Counted from the first letter of the stretch, positions 22,285 to 31,648 are shown. The stretch is DNA of 49,320 nt from Acidocella sp. (GCA_026224875.1 JAMFRU010000053.1:1-49320), one strand, 5' to 3'. The notes: generated from the sequence alone by a model not told the origin. Numbers and translations are program-made.

Positions 22285-23604
22285 CTATGCGCCGGCCAGG
22301 GTCATACCCTCAATCCGCAGCGTCGGGGCATCCGTGCCGCGCTTGAATTCCAGATCATTGGCCGGCGTTATGTGCAGGAACATATCCTTCAAATTCCCGG
22401 CAATCGTAAACTCGGCCACAGGCTCCGCAAGCACGCCATTGCGGATCATGAACCCAGCCGCCCCGCGGGAATAATCGCCGGTCAGCCCGTTCACCCCCAT
22501 GCCGATCATCTCGGTCACGAACAGCCCCTCGGTAATATCCGCCATCAGCGCCTCGGGGCTCATATCCCCGGCCACCATGTAAAAATTCGAAAGCCCGCCG
22601 GAGTGCCCATTAGACCTCAAGCCGAGCTGATTGGCACTGCGCGTATCAAGAATCCAATCTGTCAGCCGCCCACCCTCGATGAAATTCATCGCTTTCACGG
22701 TCTGGCCCTCACGGTCGAACGGGCGCGAACGGCTGCCGCGCACGCGCAGAGGGTCATCGGTAATGGTGATGCTTGGGCCGAACACGGCTCCACCCAGCGC
22801 ATCCTTCAAAAACGAGGTGCCGCGCGCAATCGAAGCGCCGGAAATGGCGGAGGACAAATGCCCGAGAAAACTGCCCGAAACCCGCGGGTCGAACAATATC
22901 GGCAGTTTCGACGTACCCGGACGCTTGGGATTCAACCGGGCCAGCGCCCGCGCGGCGGCATTGCGGCCAAGCTGCGCCGGATCGCCCAGATCGCTCGCAT
23001 GCAGCGCCGAGCTGTAATCATAATCGCGCTGCATATCCACGCCGGCGCCGGCAATCGCGGTTACCGATATACCATGATACGAGCGCGCATATTCCCCTAT
23101 AAACCCGTGGCTGGTCGCCAACAGCGAAACACTGCGCGACCATGAGGCCGAAGCGCCTTCAGAGTTGGTAATCCCCGGCACGGATAAAGCCGCCTCTTCC
23201 GCCGCCGCCGTATAGCTGAGCAGAAGTTCCATAGCCGGCTCAACCGGGTCGTCGAGGTCAAGAAACCCGGCATCGAGCGGCGCGGGTGCCACGGGAATTT
23301 CAGCATACGGGTCTTCGGGCACAACGCGGGCCATGGCCACGGCCTGCTCAGCCAGCCGGGCAAAAGCGGCATGGTCGATGGAGCTGGCGGAAATAGAAGC
23401 GCTGGAGCGGCCGATAAACACCCGCAACCCTATCTCGCGCGTCTCCGCCCGCTCTGTTTCCTCAATCTTGCCCAGGCGCCGCTGCACGGAAACCGAAGCA
23501 CCGTCATGCAACACAACTTCGGCAACATCGGCACCCGCACGCTTCGCCGCAGCCAGCAGCCCCGCGGCTGCATCGGAAAGCCCTTTGTTGAAGCGGGCAC
23601 TCAC
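22285..23604 (-). CDS. pmbA: TldD/PmbA-family metalloprotease subunit
   Basis: A 439-residue PmbA (TldE) protein, the partner of TldD in the peptidase that trims modified peptides and degrades CcdA in E. coli. Visible landmarks: ETREIGLRVFIGRSSASISA near 55, PKRPGTSKLPILFDPRVSGS near 230, GSRSRPFDREGQTVKAMNFI near 290, and GVNGLTGDYSRGAAGFMIRN near 375. The HExxxH site of TldD is absent, as usual in this subunit. The start is GTG: GTGA overlaps the stop of the M16 gene, so they are coupled. No tldD gene is in the window. Confidence 0.93.
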   Translation of the reverse strand: MSARFNKGLSDAAAGLLAAAKRAGADVAEVVLHDGASVSVQRRLGKIEETERAETREIGLRVFIGRSSASISASSIDHAAFARLAEQAVAMARVVPEDPYAEIPVAPAPLDAGFLDLDDPVEPAMELLLSYTAAAEEAALSVPGITNSEGASASWSRSVSLLATSHGFIGEYARSYHGISVTAIAGAGVDMQRDYDYSSALHASDLGDPAQLGRNAAARALARLNPKRPGTSKLPILFDPRVSGSFLGHLSSAISGASIARGTSFLKDALGGAVFGPSITITDDPLRVRGSRSRPFDREGQTVKAMNFIEGGRLTDWILDTRSANQLGLRSNGHSGGLSNFYMVAGDMSPEALMADITEGLFVTEMIGMGVNGLTGDYSRGAAGFMIRNGVLAEPVAEFTIAGNLKDMFLHITPANDLEFKRGTDAPTLRIEGMTLAGA

Positions 23605-24866
23605 GCCGTCAACCTATCGATAATGGCGGAGAATTTCGGCACCTGGCTCACCGGGCCAATGCTCGCAAGCGTGGGTTTTTGACGGAATATTTTCGCGCCC
23701 GCCGCCTGCACCTGTTCCACCGTCACCGCCTCGATTTTCGCAATCGTCTCAGACACCGGGATAATACGGCCAAAAATCTGCCACTGCCGCGCCAGCTGCT
23801 CGCAGCGGGAACCTGTGGATTCCAGGCTCATCAGCAACCCGGCCTTCAACTGCGCTCGCGCCCGGGCCAGCTCGGCCTCGCTTACATTATGCTGCACCTT
23901 TTGCAGCTCCTCCAGCGTCACCGGCATAAGTTCGGCCGCCTCGGACTCACCCGTACCGGCATAAATGCCAAACAACCCGCCATCTTCAGCCGGCGAGGTA
24001 AAGCTATAAATCGAGTAAACCAGCCCACGCTTTTCCCGGATTTCCTGGAACAGCCGCGACGACATACCCCCGCCCAGCACGGTGGAAAGCAGCATCGAAG
24101 GGTAATAATCTACCTCGCCATAGCCCGGCGCGTTGAACCCGAGCACAATATGCGCCTGGTCCAGATCGCGCATCTCCCGGTACTCGCCGCCCATATAGTC
24201 GGACGGCATCGGCGCTTCCCGCTCGGCACGCGGCAGCTTGGAGAAATGCCGCTCAGCCAGCTCCACCACATCCTCGTGGCGCAAATTCCCGCTGGCGGCG
24301 ATCACCATGTTCTCAGGCGTATAATGCGCCTGCATAAACCCGTGCAGCGCCTCGCGCTTCATCCCGCGGATGATCTGCTCCGTGCCCAGCACCGGCCGGC
24401 CCATTGGCTGCGACGGGTAAGCGGCGGACTGGAAATGGTCGAACACGATATCATCAGGGGTATCATTCGCCTGGCCGATTTCCTGCAAAATCACGCCGCG
24501 CTCGCGCTCGACCTCATCGGGCTCAAAGGTAGAATTACACAGAATATCGCCAATGATATCAACGCCGAGGGCCAAATCTTCCTTGAGCAGCTTCACATAA
24601 TAAGCCGTCTGCTCACGCGAGGTGTAAGCGTTGATATGCCCGCCGACATTCTCGATCGCCTCGGCAATATCCACAGCCGATCGCGTATCGGTGCCCTTGA
24701 AAGCCATATGTTCGAGAAAATGCGCCACACCGTTCTCGGCAGCGGTCTCGTTCCTGGTGCCGGCGCCCACATAGGCGCCGAAGGAGATCGTCTCCACCCG
24801 CTCCATGCGCTCGGTCAGCACGGTGAGGCCGGATGGCAGAGTGGTGATGCAAACCTGTTCAGACAT
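23601..24866 (-). CDS. M16-family zinc metallopeptidase (processing-peptidase-like)
   Basis: A 421-residue single-chain M16B peptidase. The inverted zinc motif HxxEH is HFLEH at residues 49-53, followed by MAFKGT; the distal Glu lies in the ERERGVILQEI region near 125. C-terminal domain hallmarks are GGGMSSRLFQEIREKRGLVY near 280. It resembles mitochondrial processing peptidase beta and PqqL/YmxG. The chosen ATG (24866) has AGGAAT upstream and overlaps the thrC stop by 8 bp; the frame open further upstream runs into thrC and is rejected. The thrC-M16 order is conserved across Alphaproteobacteria. Cytoplasmic or periplasmic location is unclear; no signal peptide is visible. Confidence 0.94.
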   Translation of the reverse strand: MSEQVCITTLPSGLTVLTERMERVETISFGAYVGAGTRNETAAENGVAHFLEHMAFKGTDTRSAVDIAEAIENVGGHINAYTSREQTAYYVKLLKEDLALGVDIIGDILCNSTFEPDEVERERGVILQEIGQANDTPDDIVFDHFQSAAYPSQPMGRPVLGTEQIIRGMKREALHGFMQAHYTPENMVIAASGNLRHEDVVELAERHFSKLPRAEREAPMPSDYMGGEYREMRDLDQAHIVLGFNAPGYGEVDYYPSMLLSTVLGGGMSSRLFQEIREKRGLVYSIYSFTSPAEDGGLFGIYAGTGESEAAELMPVTLEELQKVQHNVSEAELARARAQLKAGLLMSLESTGSRCEQLARQWQIFGRIIPVSETIAKIEAVTVEQVQAAGAKIFRQKPTLASIGPVSQVPKFSAIIDRLTA

Positions 24867-26262
24867 TAACATTCCTGTTGGCAAAATTCCGCACGCATGT
24901 CTCGATAGCAGCCAAATCATTAGGCGCGCGGATAAACTTCTCGTCTCTCTCATATAGGTTGGAAAGATGCGGCGGTAGTGGCGGGCGGCTGCCCACCGCT
25001 TTTTCGATGGCATCGGGGAATTTTGCGGGGTGCGCGGTGGCCGCGGCAATCACCGGCATGCCGATGGGGCCCAGCTCCCGTGCTGCGGCAATGCCGATGA
25101 TGGAATGTGGGTCGGCCAGATATTCGGCTTCCCGGAACAGCCGGGCAATTTCGGCCAGCGTCTGCTCGTCCGACAGGGTGAATGCCTTGAAATCCTTGGC
25201 AATGGCGCGCCACACCGGCTCGGCCACGCTCATTTTGCCCGTGCTGCGGAAATCCGCCATGGTCTGGCGCAGCAAATCCGCATCCCGGCCCAAAAACTCA
25301 AACAGCAGCCGCTCGAAATTGGAGCTGAGCTGAATATCCATGGAAGGCGACAGGCTGGCCTCCACCCCACGCACGGACATGTCGTTGGCGCTCAGGAAGC
25401 GGGCCAGAATATCGTTGCGGTTGCTCCCCACGATGAACCGGGCAATCGGCACGCCCATCTGCTTGGCGGCCCAGGCGGCCAGAATATTGCCGAAATTGCC
25501 GGTGGGGACGGATACGGCGACATCGCGCTCCGGCGCGCCCAAATTCAGTGCCGCGTACACATAATAAGGGATTTGCGCCGCAATCCGGGCAAAATTGATG
25601 GAATTCACCGCCGAAAGGTTCATCTCGGTGCGGAACGGCGCATCGGCAAACATCGCCTTCACCAGATCCTGGCAATCGTCGAAATTACCCTTCACCGCGA
25701 TGTTCAGCACGTTATCGGCCTGCACAGTCGTCATCTGCCGGCGCTGCACCTCGGAGGTTTTGCCCTCGGGATGCAGAATGGTGATGTCGATATTCTTCCG
25801 CCCCGCCACGGCCGCGATGGCCGCCGAGCCGGTATCGCCCGAGGTCGCCCCCACAATCCGGATTTTCTCGCCCTTATCCGCCAGCACATGCTCGAACAGA
25901 TGCCCGACCAGCTGCAGCGCCATATCCTTGAAGGCCAAAGTCGGCCCGTGGAACAGCTCCAGCGCATAGATATTCGTATCCAGCTGCACCAAAGGTACGA
26001 CGGATTTGTTGGTAAACCCGGCATAGGCGCGGCGGCACATGCCCTGCAAATCCGCAAAACCGATGCTGCCCTCGGTGAACGGCGCCAGCACGCGCGCGGC
26101 AAGCTCGGGATATGGAAGTCCGCGCAAAGCCCGCAAATCAGCGGCCGAAAAACGCGGCCAGCTGGCTGGCATATAAAGCCCGCCATCATTGGCGAGGCCC
26201 GCCAGCAGCACACCGGCGAAATCAAGCTCGGGTGCCAAGCCACGGGTCGATTGGTAGCGCAT
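24859..26262 (-). CDS. thrC: Threonine synthase
   Basis: ThrC converts O-phosphohomoserine to threonine with PLP. The 467-residue protein is of the longer class (fungal and gammaproteobacterial type). It has RYQSTRG at the start, ANDGGLYMP, the PLP lysine at residue 112 in FHGPTLAFKDMALQ, and the cofactor loop VGATSGDTGSAAI. The ATG at 26262 is chosen because AAGGA lies 7 nt upstream; a TTG eight codons earlier lacks such spacing. It overlaps the M16 peptidase gene by 8 bp and follows hemW by 55 bp. No Thr leader is visible in front of it. Confidence 0.97.
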   Translation of the reverse strand: MRYQSTRGLAPELDFAGVLLAGLANDGGLYMPASWPRFSAADLRALRGLPYPELAARVLAPFTEGSIGFADLQGMCRRAYAGFTNKSVVPLVQLDTNIYALELFHGPTLAFKDMALQLVGHLFEHVLADKGEKIRIVGATSGDTGSAAIAAVAGRKNIDITILHPEGKTSEVQRRQMTTVQADNVLNIAVKGNFDDCQDLVKAMFADAPFRTEMNLSAVNSINFARIAAQIPYYVYAALNLGAPERDVAVSVPTGNFGNILAAWAAKQMGVPIARFIVGSNRNDILARFLSANDMSVRGVEASLSPSMDIQLSSNFERLLFEFLGRDADLLRQTMADFRSTGKMSVAEPVWRAIAKDFKAFTLSDEQTLAEIARLFREAEYLADPHSIIGIAAARELGPIGMPVIAAATAHPAKFPDAIEKAVGSRPPLPPHLSNLYERDEKFIRAPNDLAAIETCVRNFANRNVNV

Positions 26263-26317
26263 CAAGAAATCCTTATGGTCCGCCAACTTATACGGTCAGT
26301 CGATGCGGGTGCCTATA

Positions 26318-27466
26318 CTATCGCAGCAATGCGGGCAGCAATGCGTCCAGCCGGTGGCGGCCTTGTGTGGTGGCGGTGATCCGCTCCGGGGTCAGGGTGA
26401 CGTAACCCTCCTCAATACAGGCGGCCAGAATATCCGTCTCCACCGCCTCCTCCAGCGCCACCCCGGTACGGGCGGTAAAATACGGGATGGAAACCCCCTC
26501 CGCCAGCCGCAGCCCCATCAACAGCGCCTCGCGCGCCTGGTCGGCCGGGGTTACGGGCAGCTCTTCCGTGGTGCCATGGCCTTGGGCCTGCACCAGCGCC
26601 ATCCAAGCCTCGGGTGCGCGGTGGCGGGAGGTAGCCAGCAACTTGCCGCCAATACTCACCCGCCCATGCGCCCCAGGGCCAATCCCGGCGTAATCCTGAT
26701 AGCGCCAATAAGCCAAATTATGCCGGGATTCCGCGCCCGGCCGCGCGTAATTGGAAATCTCATAGGGCTCCAGACCAAAGCGCGCGCCCTCTTCGGCGGT
26801 GGCCTCATACAGCCGCGCCGCCAGCTCCTCCTCCGGCAGCACAAATTCCCCCCGGCCATAAAGGGTCGCAAATTTCGTCCCCTCTTCAATCGTCAGCTGG
26901 TAAAGCGAGAGATGATCCGCCGCCAATGAAAGGGCTTGCCGCACCTCCGCCCGCCAGCCCGCCTCGGTCTGCTCCGGCCGTGCATAAATCAGATCAAACG
27001 AAATCCGCGGGAAAATCCTAGCCCCCAGCTCAATGGCGGCAATCGCCTGCCCCGCACTATGCTGCCGCCCGAGAAATTTCAGCGAAGCTTCATCAAAGCT
27101 CTGCACCCCGATGGAAACCCGGTTAACCCCGCCCGCCCGGTACGCCGCAAACCTGCCCGCCTCGATACTGGTCGGATTAGCCTCCAGCGTTATCTCGGCC
27201 CCCTCCGCCAGGTTAAAAAGCCGCCCGGCATCCTCGATTAGCAGCGCCACGGAGTCCGGTTCCATCAGGCTCGGTGTGCCACCCCCAAAGAATATGGAAT
27301 TCACCACCCGCGGCCCCAATCGCGCCGCCTCCCACGCCAGCTCGGCCCGCAATGCGCCAAGCATTTCAGCCTGCGGCAACCGCTCCCGCACATGCGAATT
27401 AAAATCGCAATACGGGCATTTGGCCAGGCAGAACGGCCAGTGGATATATAAAGCGAGGGTTTCCAT
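26318..27466 (-). CDS. hemW: Radical SAM heme chaperone HemW
   Basis: A 382-residue radical SAM protein of the HemN-like HemW group, which binds heme and delivers it to enzymes such as cytochromes; it is not the coproporphyrinogen oxidase itself. The 4Fe-4S site is C13-x3-C17-x2-C20 (CLAKCPYC). It is followed by FFGGGTPSLM, SIGVQSFDEASLKFLGRQHS and the C-terminal SRHNLAYWRYQDYAGIGPGA typical of HemW. The ATG at 27466 has GAGGCAGGG just upstream; GTG directly before it is an alternative. It opens the reverse-strand run that includes thrC. Confidence 0.94.
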   Translation of the reverse strand: METLALYIHWPFCLAKCPYCDFNSHVRERLPQAEMLGALRAELAWEAARLGPRVVNSIFFGGGTPSLMEPDSVALLIEDAGRLFNLAEGAEITLEANPTSIEAGRFAAYRAGGVNRVSIGVQSFDEASLKFLGRQHSAGQAIAAIELGARIFPRISFDLIYARPEQTEAGWRAEVRQALSLAADHLSLYQLTIEEGTKFATLYGRGEFVLPEEELAARLYEATAEEGARFGLEPYEISNYARPGAESRHNLAYWRYQDYAGIGPGAHGRVSIGGKLLATSRHRAPEAWMALVQAQGHGTTEELPVTPADQAREALLMGLRLAEGVSIPYFTARTGVALEEAVETDILAACIEEGYVTLTPERITATTQGRHRLDALLPALLR

Positions 27467-27618
27467 CACCCTGCCTCTAGCCCCAGCACCCGCCGGTTGC
27501 GAGTCTGCTTGGGCACGTTGAACGGCGGCCAGGCTTGTCCAGCGGCGAGCCGCAACTATATGGTTGGGTAACGATGCTTCGGAATCGTATCCGTCAGATC
27601 AACAACAGGGGAAGAGTA

Positions 27619-28011
27619 ATGCACTTAAAAACATGCATCATGGCGGGCGTTTTCGCCCTCGTCGCGGCCGCCGGCGCCAAAGCCGATTGCGCCAACACCA
27701 ACAGCCCGTTCGACGACGTCTATTGCGACATCCAGGTGTTCCACCAGGCCGACCACCAGTTGAACGACGATTACGGCGCCCTCAAAAAACTCCTCAATCC
27801 AGCCCAGCAGGCCAGCCTGAAACAGGGCGAAGTCGCCTGGATCGAGGACCGCAATTCCCAGTGCACGCAATCGGATAATGATTACGAATACGTGTCAATG
27901 GATTGCGCCGTCAGCATGACCAACAAGCGCGATGATTTTATAAATGCCCGCGAACGCGAATGCGCCAGCACGGGGTGTGTGGATAGCGAGCTGGCGAAAG
28001 AGAACGATTGA
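27619..28011 (+). CDS. LprI-like (DUF1311) secreted protein
   Basis: A 130-residue exported protein. Signal peptide MHLKTCIMAGVFALVAAAGA with cleavage near AKA-D. The mature part has the LprI/DUF1311 pattern: CANTNSPFDDVYCDIQVFHQ, then DHQLNDDYGALKKLLNPAQQ and a LKQGEVAWIEDRNSQC segment, with six further Cys suggesting three disulfides. The family includes LprI of Mycobacterium, a lysozyme inhibitor, and many periplasmic proteins of unknown role. The ribosome site AGGGGAAGAG precedes ATG 27619. It is divergent from hemW and convergent with the alanine-rich protein. Confidence 0.85.
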   Translation: MHLKTCIMAGVFALVAAAGAKADCANTNSPFDDVYCDIQVFHQADHQLNDDYGALKKLLNPAQQASLKQGEVAWIEDRNSQCTQSDNDYEYVSMDCAVSMTNKRDDFINARERECASTGCVDSELAKEND

Positions 28012-28051
28012 ACGGGCGGCCGGATGGCGTTTGTCAGCCGGCCACCCTTAC

Positions 28052-28606
28052 TCAATTTCCAAACAGTCCGCTCGCCTTTTTAACTTCAGCCTTACCTGTA
28101 TCAGTCATAAGCGATTGCGCGCCTTGCGCTGTATCGACGGTAGCGGTCGCATTCGCGTTCGCTGTAACGGTCGCTGCATTCGCTTGTGACTGAATAACCG
28201 CGGTTTGCGCGTCCTCCTGGCTCAGGTCGTGGTTAATCATATCGTTTTCCCGGTCTGCATCGGTCTTTTCCGTCTGTAGTTCTATTTCCTGCTGCTGAAT
28301 TAACAGCTGCCGCTCCGTCTCCTGAAAATTAACATCCCGTTTTTCTTGCGCCGCCGCGGCGGCATTTGCGGCTTTTTGTGCCGCCGCCGCACGCGCCTCA
28401 ACAGATCTCTGCTGCGCCCGCGCCGTAGAGACTGCCTGGGTTTGCTTCTGGTCCGCGGCCTTTGCCGCTGCCGCCGCTTTTGCCTGGTTCTGGTCCTGCG
28501 CCGCGCTCATGGCATCGATGCCGCTTGTGATCTGCGTTTGACTTGTCTGGGCGAAACAAAAACCCGGCAGAACAACCAAAAACGATGCCAGAAGAATATT
28601 TTTCAT
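28052..28606 (-). CDS. Exported Ala/Gln-rich coiled-coil protein
   Basis: A 184-residue protein with signal peptide MKNILLASFLVVLPGFCFA, cleavage before QTSQ. Residues about 40-145 are dominated by Ala, Gln, Lys and Glu and should form a long coiled coil (AKAAAAAKAADQKQTQAVST and the AAAAQEKRDVNFQETERQLL stretches). The tail is Ala/Thr/Asn rich with ATVTANANATATVDTAQGA. No enzyme motif is present. It follows the glycine-zipper lipoprotein gene by 31 bp on the same strand, so an envelope function shared with it is plausible. I recognise no family; low-complexity composition limits any homology call. Confidence 0.7.
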   Translation of the reverse strand: MKNILLASFLVVLPGFCFAQTSQTQITSGIDAMSAAQDQNQAKAAAAAKAADQKQTQAVSTARAQQRSVEARAAAAQKAANAAAAAQEKRDVNFQETERQLLIQQQEIELQTEKTDADRENDMINHDLSQEDAQTAVIQSQANAATVTANANATATVDTAQGAQSLMTDTGKAEVKKASGLFGN

Positions 28607-28637
28607 GACGTGTCCGCCGTAAAAATGCATTGCTGGA

Positions 28638-29156
28638 TCAGGTGTTTTTTGCCGGTGGGCAAACCGCATTTGGTTGAATCCGGGTTTCACCTGGTTGCGT
28701 TGCGATAACAAGCGATTTGCCCGGCGCAAATTGGCACAGCTCACCTACTTGTGTTGATGTCATCAGATTACCGTCCTGATTATAGCCAAGCGTGACGCCA
28801 TTCACCAAAGCCGTACCCGGAACAAGTGAGCCGGCCGCGGCACCCGCGACGCCCCCCACAATCCCGCCGGCAAGCCCGTTATGCGACCCCATATTATTGC
28901 CGAGGACGCCGCCCAGAACAGCACCCAGAACAGCACCGCCGGCTTGCGCGGTCTGTTGCGCCCGCGTGTTGTCGACTTCAACCTTGGCCGGGGAGATTGA
29001 AAGGATTGTTACCACTTCCGCGGCCTGTTGCTGGTTCACCTGATCAGCCTGATAAACATTCGCCTGCAAATCTGCGCCCGGTGGTGTGCATCCGGCCAAA
29101 AGGGCTAAAAGGGGGAGAGCCGAAATGCCGATCAGAGCGGTTCTTTTCAGGGGCAT
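28638..29156 (-). CDS. Glycine-zipper lipoprotein (SlyB/PcP-like)
   Basis: A 172-residue lipoprotein. Lipobox LLAGC follows MPLKRTALIGISALPLLA, so the mature Cys is lipidated, and the residue after it (Thr) favours the outer membrane. The central part is a glycine zipper of about 40 residues (GGAVLGAVLGGVLGNNMGSH, then GGIVGGVAGAAAGSLVPG) resembling SlyB/OmpA-like glycine-zipper domains that insert in membranes. The C-terminal domain has GYNQDGNLMTSTQVGELCQF and ends with a Cys pair. It is the first of a two-gene unit with the coiled-coil protein. Confidence 0.85.
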   Translation of the reverse strand: MPLKRTALIGISALPLLALLAGCTPPGADLQANVYQADQVNQQQAAEVVTILSISPAKVEVDNTRAQQTAQAGGAVLGAVLGGVLGNNMGSHNGLAGGIVGGVAGAAAGSLVPGTALVNGVTLGYNQDGNLMTSTQVGELCQFAPGKSLVIATQPGETRIQPNAVCPPAKNT

Positions 29157-29172
29157 GGGGTTACGCGACCTT

Positions 29173-29208
29173 CAGGGCTAAAGATTATGGCAGGGCTAAA
29201 GATTATGG
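29173..29208. repeat. Perfect tandem duplication, 2 x 18 bp
   Basis: CAGGGCTAAAGATTATGG occurs at 29173-29190 and again, without a gap, at 29191-29208. It lies upstream of the glycine-zipper lipoprotein gene in the divergent space before the ABC transporter. It looks like a recent slippage duplication. Confidence 0.9.
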
Positions 29209-29418
29209 TGCCGGATTGGTTCTAATAAATTAACCGTTTCACATATTGTGCTACCGGCCGCTGGATCACACGTAAAGGTAGAAAATAGCCTGATCGCGAA
29301 TTCGTGTTCGGTTGTAAAGGACTGCCCCGCATGTATGCCGCAGGATGGGCAGCGGCGTTCGCGCGGCATGAGAACCAGCCCCCTTGGCACAGCCCCGCGC
29401 CCCGCCTATCCCACCCCC

Positions 29419-30168
29419 ATGGAAGCGATCCGGATCAAAAATCTCGTCAAGCGCTACACCCATACGCTGGCGGTGGACGACATCTCCTTCACCCTCGCCC
29501 CCGGCAAAATCCTCGGCCTGCTCGGCGGCAATGGTGCGGGCAAAACCACCACCATCTCGATGTTGCTCGGCCTGCTCACCCCCACCTCGGGCCACATCAC
29601 CGTGCTGGGCCACGACATGGCGCGCGACCGTTTCCCCGCCCTCCAGCGGATGAATTTTTCGTCCCCCTATATCGCCCTGCCCGCCCGGCTCACGGTGCGC
29701 GAAAACCTCGAAGTCTACGGCCATCTCTACAACGTACAGCGCTTAAAAACCCGGATCGGGGAGCTGGCGGAACAATTCAACCTCACAACCCTGCTCAACC
29801 GCGCGGCGGGCGAGCTTTCCGCCGGCCAGAAAACCCGTGTCGCACTGGCCAAATCCCTCATCAACAAACCCGAGCTTCTGCTCCTCGACGAGCCCACCGC
29901 CAGCCTGGACCCCGACACCGGCGATTACGTCCGCACCATGCTGGAGGCGTACCGGCGCGACACAGGTGCGGCCATCCTGCTCGCCTCGCACAACATGGCC
30001 GAGGTCGAGCGCCTGTGTGACGAGGTGCTGATGATGAAAACCGGCAAAATCGTAGACCGCGGCGCGCCGGATGAGCTGATCACCCGCTACGGCCGGGAGG
30101 ATCTGGAGCAGGTGTTTCTGGATATAGCCCGCAGCGGAGCGGTAAACACTGAGAGCGAAGCATTATGA
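29419..30168 (+). CDS. ABC-2 type transporter, ATP-binding protein
   Basis: A 249-residue ABC ATPase. Walker A GGNGAGKTTT is near residues 39-48, Q-loop area near 85, signature LSAGQ near 135, Walker B LLLLDEP near 155, and the switch His in LLASHNMAEVERLC near 192. The layout is that of the multidrug/polysaccharide export (CcmA-like, DrrA) branch, paired with a one-domain permease. MEAIRIKNLVKRY at 29419 is a natural family start although no clear ribosome site is seen; the frame extends upstream to 29248 in non-family sequence. The stop overlaps the permease ATG (ATGA, 30165-30168). Confidence 0.92.
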   Translation: MEAIRIKNLVKRYTHTLAVDDISFTLAPGKILGLLGGNGAGKTTTISMLLGLLTPTSGHITVLGHDMARDRFPALQRMNFSSPYIALPARLTVRENLEVYGHLYNVQRLKTRIGELAEQFNLTTLLNRAAGELSAGQKTRVALAKSLINKPELLLLDEPTASLDPDTGDYVRTMLEAYRRDTGAAILLASHNMAEVERLCDEVLMMKTGKIVDRGAPDELITRYGREDLEQVFLDIARSGAVNTESEAL

Positions 30169-30956
30169 ACCGCCGCATCTGGGGCCTCATCTATCGCCAC
30201 ATCTGCATGTACCGCCGCTCCTGGCCGCGCGTGGTCGAAATCGCCTACTGGCCAACCTTGAACATGCTGATCTGGGGCTTTACCTCGTCCTACATAGCGC
30301 ACGCCCACGCCGGCCCGCGCGCTTTGGCCGCCGGCGCGCTCATCGGCGGCGTGCTGCTGTGGGAAATCACGCTCCGCAGCCAGATGGGCGTGACCATCGG
30401 CTTTCTGGAGGAAATCTGGTCGCGCAATCTTGGCCACCTGTTCGTCAGCCCGTTACGCCCGGCCGAGCTCATCGGCGCCCTGGCGGTGGTTTCCGCCTTT
30501 CGGACATTGGTTGGCCTGTTTCCCGCCACAATCATCGCCTACCTGCTGTATCGCTATGATATTTTTGCCCCCGGCCCGGTCATGCTACTGTTCTTCGCCA
30601 ACCTGCTCTTCATGGGCTGGTGGATGGCGCTCGGCATCGTCTCTCTCCTGTTCCGCTATGGCGCGGGTGCCGAGGCCCTCGCCTGGACGCTCGCATTCGG
30701 CATCACACCTCTGGCTTGCGTCTATTACCCCATCGCCGCTCTGCCCGTCTGGCTCCAGCCTTTCGCCCAGGCGCTCCCGGCAGCCTATATTTTCGAAGGC
30801 ATGCGCTCAGCCCTCGCCGGCCTACCGCTGGATTGGGGCAAGCTCGCCTACGCCAGCGTTCTCAACATGGCCTGGATGCTTGCGGCCCTGGCCATTTTTG
30901 CCGGCGAATTCCGCCGTGCGCGCATCAACGGCGCGCTGATCAGTATCGGAGAGTAA
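30165..30956 (+). CDS. ABC-2 type transporter, permease protein
   Basis: A 263-residue permease with about six hydrophobic segments, among them WPTLNMLIWGFTSSYI, ALAAGALIGGVLLWEI, VMLLFFANLLFMGWWMALGI and AWTLAFGITPLACVYYPIAA. The ABC-2 signature region (Ala-Leu-Pro near YIFEGMRSALAG) is at about residue 205. It forms the membrane half of an exporter with the overlapping ATPase; each works as a dimer. The substrate is unknown. The histidine phosphatase gene starts 2 bp after its stop. Confidence 0.92.
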   Translation: MNRRIWGLIYRHICMYRRSWPRVVEIAYWPTLNMLIWGFTSSYIAHAHAGPRALAAGALIGGVLLWEITLRSQMGVTIGFLEEIWSRNLGHLFVSPLRPAELIGALAVVSAFRTLVGLFPATIIAYLLYRYDIFAPGPVMLLFFANLLFMGWWMALGIVSLLFRYGAGAEALAWTLAFGITPLACVYYPIAALPVWLQPFAQALPAAYIFEGMRSALAGLPLDWGKLAYASVLNMAWMLAALAIFAGEFRRARINGALISIGE

Positions 30957-30957
30957 G

Positions 30958-31626
30958 ATGCATAAATTCTGGTTCATCCGCCACGCTCTGGTACACCCGG
31001 CCGCTCTGGCCAATCTGTATGGCACCGATGACGTGCCGATCTGCGACGACACGATGGCAGCGCAAACCGGGCGTTATGCCGCGCTTGCGGCCCGGCTGCC
31101 GCGCGCGGCGCGCTTCATCTGCACGCCGCTTTCGCGCACCCAGCTTACCGCCGCGGCTTTGTTTCGCGCCGGCTACCCCACGCAAACCCCGCAAATCGAC
31201 CGCGCCTTCGTCGAGCAGGATTTTGGTGCCCTGCAGGGCCAGCCGATCGCCAATTTCGACACGCGGCAGGAAGACGAGCGCCACCCGTTCTGGCCCATCC
31301 ATGCCGCTGAAACCCCGCCCGGCGGCGAGAGTTTTGCGCATTTGATCGCCCGTGTCGGCGCCGGGCTGGAAGCGTTGCGGGAGACTGCCGTGCCCGGCGG
31401 CAATACCATCGTCGTCAGCCATGGCGGCGCCATCCGCGCCGCCTGCGCCCATGTGCTGGGCCTCACCCCGCACCAGGCCTTGTGTCTGCAAATCGACAAC
31501 ATCTCGCTCACCAAGCTGGAGCATAATTCTCGCGGCTGGCGTGTCTTGTCAGTTAATGAGCATCCGTCCATTCTGGCTTGTGAAACCGCGGCACAAGGGC
31601 CAGTTAGGCCGGTAACAATGGCGTAA
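30958..31626 (+). CDS. Histidine phosphatase family protein
   Basis: A 222-residue phosphoglycerate-mutase-like phosphatase. The N-terminal motif is FIRHALVHP (RHA instead of the common RHG, a known variant), the second Arg lies in CTPLSRTQLT, Glu is in PPGGESF near 123, and the second His is in VVSHGGAIRA near 158. The fold acts through a phosphohistidine intermediate, and related enzymes hydrolyse phosphosugars, alpha-ribazole phosphate or other phosphomonoesters. GGAGAGTAAG precedes the ATG, and the gene follows the ABC permease directly, so one transcript is likely. Substrate unknown. Confidence 0.9.
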   Translation: MHKFWFIRHALVHPAALANLYGTDDVPICDDTMAAQTGRYAALAARLPRAARFICTPLSRTQLTAAALFRAGYPTQTPQIDRAFVEQDFGALQGQPIANFDTRQEDERHPFWPIHAAETPPGGESFAHLIARVGAGLEALRETAVPGGNTIVVSHGGAIRAACAHVLGLTPHQALCLQIDNISLTKLEHNSRGWRVLSVNEHPSILACETAAQGPVRPVTMA

Positions 31627-31648
31627 TGCTATTCCAAGGAGTTCCCTC

